Position numbers and translations under genes: made by a program
Source: Leuctra nigra
Lineage: Eukaryota > Arthropoda > Insecta > Plecoptera > Leuctridae
DNA: 64,000 nt
Direction: 5' to 3'
Assembly: GCA_934045905.1 (NCBI GenBank)
Contig: OW203765.1
Coordinates: 23,162,159-23,226,158, forward strand
Part shown: positions 59,401 to 64,000 of the stretch, piece after piece
Layout of the letters: each line of letters opens with the position of its first letter
How positions within the stretch are numbered: position 1 is the stretch's first letter
The notes under the pieces: model-generated
The model's input: the letters and a program-made list of their open reading frames with translations, nothing else
The model's database searches: none
What the model was told of the DNA's origin: nothing

Positions 59401-62400
59401 ATTGATCAATCCAAAAAACTTCAAATTACATCCAGAATAGTTTTAAACGAGCTCTTGTAATTCTAGTAAACAATAAATCTGTGGACGATTCAAATTCGAT
59501 TTAATATTTTCAGAAAAGTTCGAAGGAAGAAAGCCTCGGGTTTATCTTTCATCAACTTAAAAGCGCTTAAAACGCAATAAACCCCGAGAATTTGAGCTCT
59601 ATAAATAAGAGGTGCGAGTAAAACCTAGCGCCAATAGAATGGTCCAATGTGTAAGACGAAAAGGTCATGAACAGTAGTTTGTGTTTCCGAGTCTTTTGTT
59701 TTTCGACATACCTGCTGTCCCACGGTTACACGCGTCATTTGCATATTGCCTCCTGCACATGTCAAGCCTGAAAAGCAACCACAGTGATGACTAACATTCA
59801 TTGAAAGTCGTCCAGGGCGTCTGTCGGCCGTCGCGACGTCGGCGTCGTGTCGCTGCTGTGGACTCAACTATACCTGGTTAATGTCTGTACAACAATGTGT
59901 CGTTTACAACAATATCGACCTAGAACCGATGACCAACAATCACCAACATCTCCACAAACCAAAACTACTTTTTTCATTTTTTATCTCAAATTCTTTACCG
60001 ATATTCCTTTACTGAATTCATGCATGAAATTGGTTCATTTCTGAACTCCCATTATAAAATTATAAAGAACGATAAAAAAATCAATGATTTAATGGCTATT
60101 GCCCAACTCCGAATTTATCACTGTTATTTTCATATACATTTCTTCATAATTAGAAAGTGAGTCCAGAATTTATTTCATTTCCGATTTGTATAAAAATCCA
60201 ATTACCATTTAAAAAAAAATAACATGTTGGTATAAAAACTACCCGATTTAACAAATCTGCGACAATTTTTCTCGAAAATTATTTTGAAAACAACACTTTT
60301 TTTTAATGAAATAGGCACACTTGGCCAAACAAAAATTGAACGTTCAATAAATCTGATAGGCTGATAAATGTAAGATCGCACCATCAGAAGTCAGTCAAAG
60401 AGATCTCATTGTCTTACTCTAGTAAATGACCTCACATTTCAATGATGATAACAAGCATTGATTGGTTATTATGGGACATGACCAGCAGTCATTCAAATTT
60501 GTTCAACGTTCAATTTTTGTTTGGCCGAGTGTACAAGGATTTTAATAATGTCTAATTGTCTCTAACGCACCCGATTGTCACAGCTTTGCCGTCCACTGTC
60601 ACCACTAACTACACCACAAGACCACCACACGGTGCTCGTATGTACACGGGGGGTGGGTGGGGGGGTATGATACACGGGGTGTGAGGGGGAGGTAGTGACA
60701 TACCGGCCGTTCCTTTTGTACAACGACCTCCCTTTCTGCGTCGGCACATGTCGTACCTATACAGGAACAGAATCAGGCGAAATGCTGTTTAGGAACACAA
60801 GTATAAGATATCATTAAAACTTTCAGAATTAATTCGGAGTAATTTTAAAAATACAGTTTGTTGCTTGCCAAAATTACGGAACAAAGTGGAAGCTTTTAAT
60901 TAAATAATTTGCTAACAGGACGAAGTGCATTTTCGAAAATTAACCAAGATTAAGAAATGCCCACTCTTTCATGGATGCACCACTAGAAAAGGATAACAAT
61001 TTTACTTAATAGCTGAATTTTTTGGTATATTTAAACGTACCAGTATTTAAGTTGTTAAAAGTCCACTTAGAAATATAAAAGTTCCACCATTAAGGTTTTC
61101 CGGACTTCAATGTGAACTTTTGACAACTTAAATAAAATAAAAGCGAATTTCTTCCCCAAGAAGTGAATCTAAGTATATAGATTCTCATTTACATCTCCTC
61201 TAGGGTGACAAAGAATAATCAGAATAATAATTACTTACGTAACAATATGACACCTCTTCAATCAAATGTAAAATAAACGCAACAGCTACTATGTGTCTCA
61301 TGCTTTGCTACATCAAGTGGTGCTTGATAATACAGATACAAATTTGACACAATTTTCAATGTACAATATTGCCGGTATAGGGTACAACTAGTTCATGGTA
61401 CAATCTTAAGAATTTCTTTAATTAGCACAATAATGTAAATGGTACACATTATAATGTTTGTCAAAGATGTGTTTCTACCGCAAATTGTATGAAAAATGGA
61501 CCGGCTCTCTTTCTATGCACCAAGGATTCATATAATCAATAACTATCTAAGTGAACCCCGGGAGACCGGAAATTAAATCCACACAAAAATGTACCATTTA
61601 TTGGAATATATCGGATTGTTTCTTCTGTTAGCTTATCAGAAGTCGTATTAAACGCAAAGAAAACTGAGAAAATCGAGTTTAACTTACTTAGTGTACTTTT
61701 TTAAACCTATTTGTTAAAAAACTGGATCGTTTTGTGTAGATTATACTCCCGTTCGCATAATGTAGTATCAGGGATACTCGTCCAATTCAGTGATCTAGAA
61801 TTATGATTGGATTTGGTTTGAACAACATTTTTAAAAAGTTTGTTTAGTGTCTGAGCGCTACGGAGACGCTAGCCGACGCTCGCCGACGCCCGGTCGAGGA
61901 ATGACACTTACTTGGTGACGGCGACGGCGATGTCGTACACTGGCAGGCGTCGCTCTCGGAACAAGTACTTGCCCATGTCCGTGAGCGCCGCGGCGCTGTC
62001 GATAGCGTCGCGTCCGACTCGGTTACGCTCCAGATAGGGCGTCGCGTCTCGGCCCTGTATCGAGCATCACATTTTAAAACACTAAGTCTCGGCCCTGTAT
62101 CGAGCATCACATTTTAAACCATGACGAAGCGTCTTAGACTAGATTAGAACATGGAGTGACAAAGCACACTAAATGACCTGATCAACTGCCTGTACACGTG
62201 ACACAACCCAAACATTGCAATCGAACACAAAATTAAAGAAATGTGAAAATGAGAACTATTTTATAAGAAGTCCGATGAAACAGATGTCAAAATCACTTCA
62301 TATTTTGGTAATGGTTACTTTATTCTTCTACGAGAGAATGGGAAGCTTATCTACCTTCTCTACTTCTAGGGTATTTTTGAGCTCTAACAGCTTATAAGTT

Positions 62401-62972
62401 GTCAAATATTAATTTTGAAGCAAAATTTCGTCTAAAATTATGTTTAATTACATAGGTGAATACCCAATAAATGGAGCCTCTTTGGTAGATTCTATTAAGC
62501 CGGTTTCACATAAAGCGCGTTTCGCGTTTTGCGTTTCGCGTTTTTTCTTACCGACCAATCACAAGTCCAGAAGCCGTTCAAGGGAGACTTGGGATTGGTC
62601 AATATAAAAGACACGAAACGCAAAACGCGAAACGCGCTTTATGTGGAACCGGCTTTACTCTTTCTTATGACACAAATAGTAGTCCAAGTTATTATTACGA
62701 CGAATGTTTTATATCTCATTCGAACTATTTCACTAAATTGTACGAATCACATGCGAGTATATTAGTTCTCGAAAGACATGGAATTTTGACTTGTGTTTTT
62801 GCATGATATTGACAAGATTCTATTGAGATGTGATGCAATCACCCTAGAGATGATGATGCCGGCGATGCTGATGCGAATCTTCGGTCCTTTGAGAAGCTTG
62901 TATCGGAGATCTACGCCGTTCCAGAAGCTGACGAAGTAGCGCTTGATCTGCACGTTGTCGCCTCCGTGGAGT
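50214..62972 (-). CDS. Secreted M12B (reprolysin, ADAMTS/MIG-17-like) zinc metalloprotease, 3' part of gene
   Basis: Eleven exons were placed from frame and splice phase, in transcript order: 62972-62843, 62054-61912, then either 60756-60704 or 59767-59712, 57004-56878, 55632-55468, 54961-54835, 54754-54650, 53816-53668, then either 52864-51997 or 50403-50214. The visible protein is about 621 residues with the long tail or 395 with the short one. Order: catalytic domain (FVSFWNGVDLRYKLLKGPKI, GIIISRG, PYLERNRVGRDAID, LPVYDIAVAVTK), zinc motif HEVGHLLGAVHDG, Met-turn FIMSD, ADAM cysteine-rich region (CAQLFCFDAGSGYC, YCINGRC), then a variable tail. No thrombospondin repeat was seen. Such proteases act extracellularly on matrix. 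The signal peptide, propeptide and start of the catalytic domain lie beyond 64,000. The exact subfamily is not resolved. Confidence 0.93.
50415..51825. other. Intron sequence between alternative terminal exons
   Basis: AT-rich with no recognised exon or element. It is intronic for the transcript that uses exon 9b. Confidence 0.4.
51832..51837 (-). terminator. Polyadenylation signal AATAAA for exon 9a
   Basis: AATAAA on the minus strand about 160 bases after the exon 9a stop codon, in the sequence GACAATAAATCC. It supports 9a as a real 3' end. Confidence 0.55.
51997..52864 (-). CDS. Metalloprotease terminal exon 9a, Thr/Pro/Tyr-rich tail
   Basis: Acceptor CTCGAACAG, then G completing Arg with exon 8's AG, then 288 residues and TAA. 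Composition is dominated by Thr, Pro, Tyr, Ser and Lys, with recurring PYYKYK-type words and three near-perfect 16-residue repeats of YKSTAPPTYHTSSPYA preceded by a diverged copy. It looks disordered and suited to heavy O-glycosylation or matrix anchoring (inference). It ends LMRRLTAEILSFQMALE. Long frames on the opposite strand are shadows of the repeat. Confidence 0.9.
52135..52290 (-). repeat. 48-bp coding minisatellite (YKSTAPPTYHTSSPYA)
   Basis: Three near-identical 48-bp units and one diverged unit encode the 16-residue repeats of exon 9a. They are visible on the plus strand as recurring GTAGGTGGTGCAGTGGACTT and close variants. Confidence 0.85.
52870..53660. other. Intron 8 of the metalloprotease
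   Basis: No recognised element or exon; open frames such as 53,204-53,431 are AT-rich and uncharacteristic. Confidence 0.5.
53668..53816 (-). CDS. Metalloprotease exon 8
   Basis: 149 nt in frame YCINGRCTTEHENIIPDYS to VFVNLTTQ, the end of the cysteine-rich region. It contains an N-glycosylation sequon (NLT) and is GC-rich relative to its introns. It ends with AG before GTAGGG (phase 2), which serves both terminal exons. Confidence 0.92.
53945..53956. repeat. C tract (12)
   Basis: Twelve C in intron 7 of the metalloprotease. Confidence 0.9.
54236..54262. repeat. G tract (27)
   Basis: Twenty-seven consecutive G on the plus strand in intron 7, in very AT-rich surroundings; on the sense strand of the gene it is poly-C. 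Confidence 0.93.
54650..54754 (-). CDS. Metalloprotease exon 7
   Basis: 105 nt, 35 codons, phase 0 on both sides: DDRVCAQLFCFDAGSGYC to SSCGDGQ, the core of the ADAM cysteine-rich domain. The donor is the less common GTTGGT. Confidence 0.92.
54835..54961 (-). CDS. Metalloprotease exon 6
   Basis: 127 nt with acceptor GATTATTGCAG and donor GTGAGT. It encodes GDTATCLYNSPHEDE, LPGKLLSLDAQC and KDRGTSACF, the segment between the catalytic and cysteine-rich regions. Confidence 0.92.
55468..55632 (-). CDS. Metalloprotease exon 5 (third zinc histidine and Met-turn)
   Basis: 165 nt: LGAVHDGSPPPSYLGG, CRWEDGFIMSDLRHTDKG, KWSPCSVISFHHFL. It completes HEVGHLLGAVHDG begun in exon 4 and supplies the Met-turn FIMSD. 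It is the most downstream of three copies of its 5' part; only this copy continues into a full exon with a GTAAGT donor. Confidence 0.92.
55551..55926. repeat. 131-bp tandem triplication covering the exon 5 acceptor and 5' half
   Basis: GCCGTCTTCCCAGCGGCAC starts at 55,551, 55,682 and 55,813, exactly 131 bp apart. Each unit holds the end of intron 4, the acceptor TTGCAG (or TATTGCTTGCAG variant) and about 80 nt of exon 5, to the codons just before the Met-turn Met. The extra copies then run into TCATATCCTTGAGTCTTCTT instead of the exon. Unit sequences are nearly identical. Confidence 0.93.
55926..56100 (+). mobile_element. tRNA-derived SINE, 5' truncated
   Basis: GGAGTTCGATTCCCG (B box) is followed by TTTTTTGTGGTTTTTCCTCA and GCCGCCACCGCCTCCTTCCC, the layout of common insect tRNA-derived SINEs. 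The A box is missing or degraded. It abuts the third 131-bp copy in intron 4. Confidence 0.65.
56327..56795. mobile_element. Long foldback element in intron 4
   Basis: TTAAGGCCGGTCATATATTT at the left is mirrored near 56,785, and nearly the whole 470 bp pairs with itself. CTCCTACTATGTGGTCAGCA is answered by TGCTGACCACATAGTAGGAG. The central loop holds AAAACGCTCCGT and ACGGAGCGTTTT. Open frames on both strands come from the palindrome. Confidence 0.9.
56878..57004 (-). CDS. Metalloprotease exon 4 (HEVGH)
   Basis: 127 nt: FAYVGGACVVNKRLEKVNSV, IIEDTGGFSG, AHEVGHL. It carries the edge strand, the two first zinc histidines and the catalytic glutamate. It ends within a Leu codon (TT) before GTAAGT. 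Its first two bases need a phase-1 partner, supplied identically by exons 3a and 3b. Confidence 0.94.
57010..58315. other. Intron 3 sequence
   Basis: AT-rich intron with a dispersed-repeat remnant near 57,170-57,320 (CTTTTGACAACTTA, TTACGTAGATTATATTCCC). No exon was recognised. Confidence 0.5.
58320..59022. mobile_element. Inverted-repeat element interrupted by a TTAA MITE
   Basis: CAATGTTCGTTTAAAGTTCG at the left is mirrored by CGTCGAACAGTAAACGAACG at the right. The interior has repeated CAACGTC/GACGTTG words and two copies of GACAGTTAGCCAATCAA. It is split at 58,528 by the TTAA-flanked element. Confidence 0.65.
58528..58917. mobile_element. TTAA-flanked long-hairpin MITE, copy 2
   Basis: TTAA at both edges with GACGGCTGAGTAGTGAG and CTCACTACTGAGCCGTC just inside. 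The same family as 11,480-11,923, sharing AATCGA, TATCAATATCTTTT and TAATTGTTAA blocks. The central part differs. Confidence 0.88.
59025..59705. other. Intron sequence upstream of the 59.7-kb exon in plus coordinates
   Basis: AT-rich intron; no exon or complete element was recognised. Confidence 0.5.
59712..59767 (-). CDS. Metalloprotease exon 3b, alternative to 3a
   Basis: 56 nt with acceptor CTTTTCAG and donor GTATGT. It encodes LDMCRRQYANDACNRGTA between split codons, with phase 2 in and phase 1 out. It is homologous to exon 3a (YDMCRRRKGGRCTKGTA) and matches the short disulfide-bearing segment before the edge strand in ADAMTS catalytic domains. Confidence 0.88.
60318..60531. mobile_element. 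TA-type MITE, copy 2, between exons 3a and 3b
   Basis: CACTTGGCCAAACAAAAATT and AATTTTTGTTTGGCCGAGTG ends. The same family as 45,501-45,711 in inverted orientation. TA follows the right end; the left flank reads CA. Confidence 0.85.
60704..60756 (-). CDS. Metalloprotease exon 3a, alternative to 3b
   Basis: 53 nt with acceptor CCTGTATAG and donor GTATGT. It encodes YDMCRRRKGGRCTKGTA between split codons. It is one codon shorter than exon 3b, keeps both cysteines and is richer in basic residues. Confidence 0.88.
60760..61910. other. Intron 2 with dispersed repeat remnants
   Basis: Remnants of the CTTTTGACAACTTA / GAATCTAAGTATATAGATTC repeat lie near 61,040-61,200 and 61,560-61,760. No exon was recognised. 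Confidence 0.5.
61912..62054 (-). CDS. Metalloprotease exon 2
   Basis: 143 nt: GRDATPYLERNRVGRDAID, ALTDMGKYLFRERRLPVYD, IAVAVT. Strongly GC-rich. Ends with AA before GTAAGT, a phase-2 donor that both 3a and 3b complete to Lys. Confidence 0.93.
62046..62117. repeat. 39-bp tandem duplication at the exon 2 acceptor
   Basis: GTCTCGGCCCTGTATCGAGC followed by ATCACATTTTAAA occurs at 62,046 and again at 62,085. It duplicates the last bases of intron 1, the CAG acceptor and the first codons of exon 2. Confidence 0.88.
62495..62657. mobile_element. Palindromic MITE, TTAAGCCGG ends, in intron 1
   Basis: TTAAGCCGGTTTCACATAAA then GCGCGTTTCGCG is mirrored by CGCGAAACGCGCTTTATGTG and GAACCGGCTTTA. The arms contain short repeats of CGCGTTTTG/CGTTTCGCG. 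Confidence 0.88.
62843..62972 (-). CDS. Metalloprotease exon 1 in window (internal exon of the gene)
   Basis: 130 nt: LHGGDNVQIKRYFVSFWNGV then DLRYKLLKGPKIRISIAGII, the early catalytic domain of M12B enzymes. Acceptor GTTCTGCAG; its first base completes a codon begun in an exon outside the window. The donor is GTGATT after AGG. Confidence 0.92.
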
Positions 62973-62997
62973 CTGCAGAACAAAAACACAACGGCGT

Positions 62998-63129
62998 CAA
63001 ACACAATACACAACACATTCAAATACAATACACAACATCGTCAAACACAATACACAATACATTCAAACACTATACACAACACCGTCAAACACAATGCACA
63101 ACACATTGAAACACAATACGCAACAGGGG
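62998..63129. repeat. 22-bp minisatellite, six units, with 44-bp alternation
   Basis: Units of the type CAAACACAATACACAACACA plus TT alternate with units ending CATCGT or CACCGT. The array begins 25 bp upstream (in transcript sense) of the exon acceptor at 62,973. Confidence 0.92.
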
Positions 63130-63134
63130 ACACT

Positions 63135-64000
63135 GAAATTGCACGAACAAAATTGTAATCGTGTTAAATAATATTTTTCATTAAATATGTGTTTCCACAA
63201 ATGGTGGCAGATGTAGGTATATTTTTTAAAACTCTCTCTTACAAACCGCACTAAGATTTGATATCTTTACCACGGAAGATGGTAAATTGAATATACATAA
63301 TATGCTCCAGCTTGGTGTGTATTTGTACGTTTTAACTGCTTAACTCTAGTAATCCTGAAACAAGGGCTCCCTTGCTTCAAACTGGACTTTTGACACCAGA
63401 AAGCTGTTAAATACCTCAAACAACGGAGCTAGAACTTGTTTAAAGATCCCACCTTTATCGCGTTCAGTATAGAATTCGTATAAAATAAAGTTATTTTTGA
63501 AAATAAAAAAATAATGTAAATTGCGTAATTTCACAAATGGTGGCAGGTGTGGGTATAAAATCTTATTTTATTTTTCAATTAGTTGTGAGACGTAGTAACT
63601 TTTTGAGATATCTATTATTTGATTTGATGGAGATTGACATTGGCAAGGTCTATGTTAATCTATGGCCTTGTCTATTGTAGCATCCACAATAGATACACAA
63701 ATAAATGGACAGTATTTGCTCAGTCTTCCTCATACGAAGTCCTGCTCGAATACAATGGGTTTGTTATAACAGACAGCACGTGTTTGTCATACAGACTGTG
63801 TCCAACTTGAAGGCTACAATGTAATAAGTTCGTTTAATTCGAGAGATATTGAGTTGTAACAGTTTCAATACAGACATTTAATTCTTTTAGACTTTCCTAT
63901 TCACGGATAGGAATTCAATTTACGTACATTTAATAGAACTAGAATTATGTGATCATCGTGTGATTATAATTTGTATTCCTACCATAGACGAAAAAACTAA
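63135..64000. other. Intron sequence to the window edge
   Basis: A dispersed-repeat remnant lies near 63,270-63,420 (CTGGACTTTTGACACC). The preceding metalloprotease exon was not found here and should lie beyond 64,000. Confidence 0.5.

Noticed and set aside
61844..62110. Minus-strand 88-codon open frame over exon 2
   Set aside because: Shifted frame of the true exon; the true frame reads PYLERNRVGRDAID.
62998..63129. CRISPR-like repeat array
   Set aside because: The units are contiguous with no spacers and the genome is eukaryotic; it is a minisatellite.

Overview
The window is nuclear DNA from an insect. It is AT-rich, the genes are split by long introns with GT-AG junctions, and the space between them is packed with short non-autonomous transposons. 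The density of hairpin MITEs and Helitron-like, hAT-like and TTAA-flanked elements suggests a repeat-rich hemipteran, but that placement is inference. All calls were made by eye; no search was run.

The first 43 kb (1-43,100) holds no gene I can name. It carries dispersed repeats: 130-bp-class tandem repeats near 0.6 kb; palindromic MITEs; a TTAA-flanked hairpin at 11.5 kb; two copies of a repeat packed with YY1/ETS/CRE-like motifs (13.7-15.1 and 27.2-29.0 kb); a pair of near-identical 820-bp elements at 17.5-19.2 kb; two hAT-type elements with perfect 8-bp target duplications; a truncated LINE; a Penelope-like fragment with a hammerhead-like core; and tRNA-like SINE sequence. Three weak exon-like stretches (13.2, 19.8 and 25.8 kb) are listed at low confidence.

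From 43 to 48 kb there are two complete genes head to head. GCLM (glutamate-cysteine ligase modifier subunit) is on the minus strand with six exons. A TMEM14 family gene is on the plus strand with three exons. Their start codons are 320 bp apart and probably share a bidirectional promoter.

From 50 kb to the right edge, the minus strand carries the 3' portion of a large M12B (reprolysin, ADAMTS/MIG-17-like) metalloprotease gene. I could place eleven exons with matching splice phases: the catalytic domain, the zinc site, the Met-turn, a cysteine-rich region and two alternative C-termini. The 5' end (signal peptide, propeptide and start of the catalytic domain) lies beyond the window. Three features stand out. 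Two homologous small exons (53 and 56 nt) are frame-compatible only if exactly one is used. The exon carrying the third zinc histidine sits at the end of a 131-bp triplication that also copies its splice acceptor. Two alternative terminal exons (a Thr/Pro/Tyr-rich tail and a PLAC-like cysteine cluster) both accept the same phase-2 donor.
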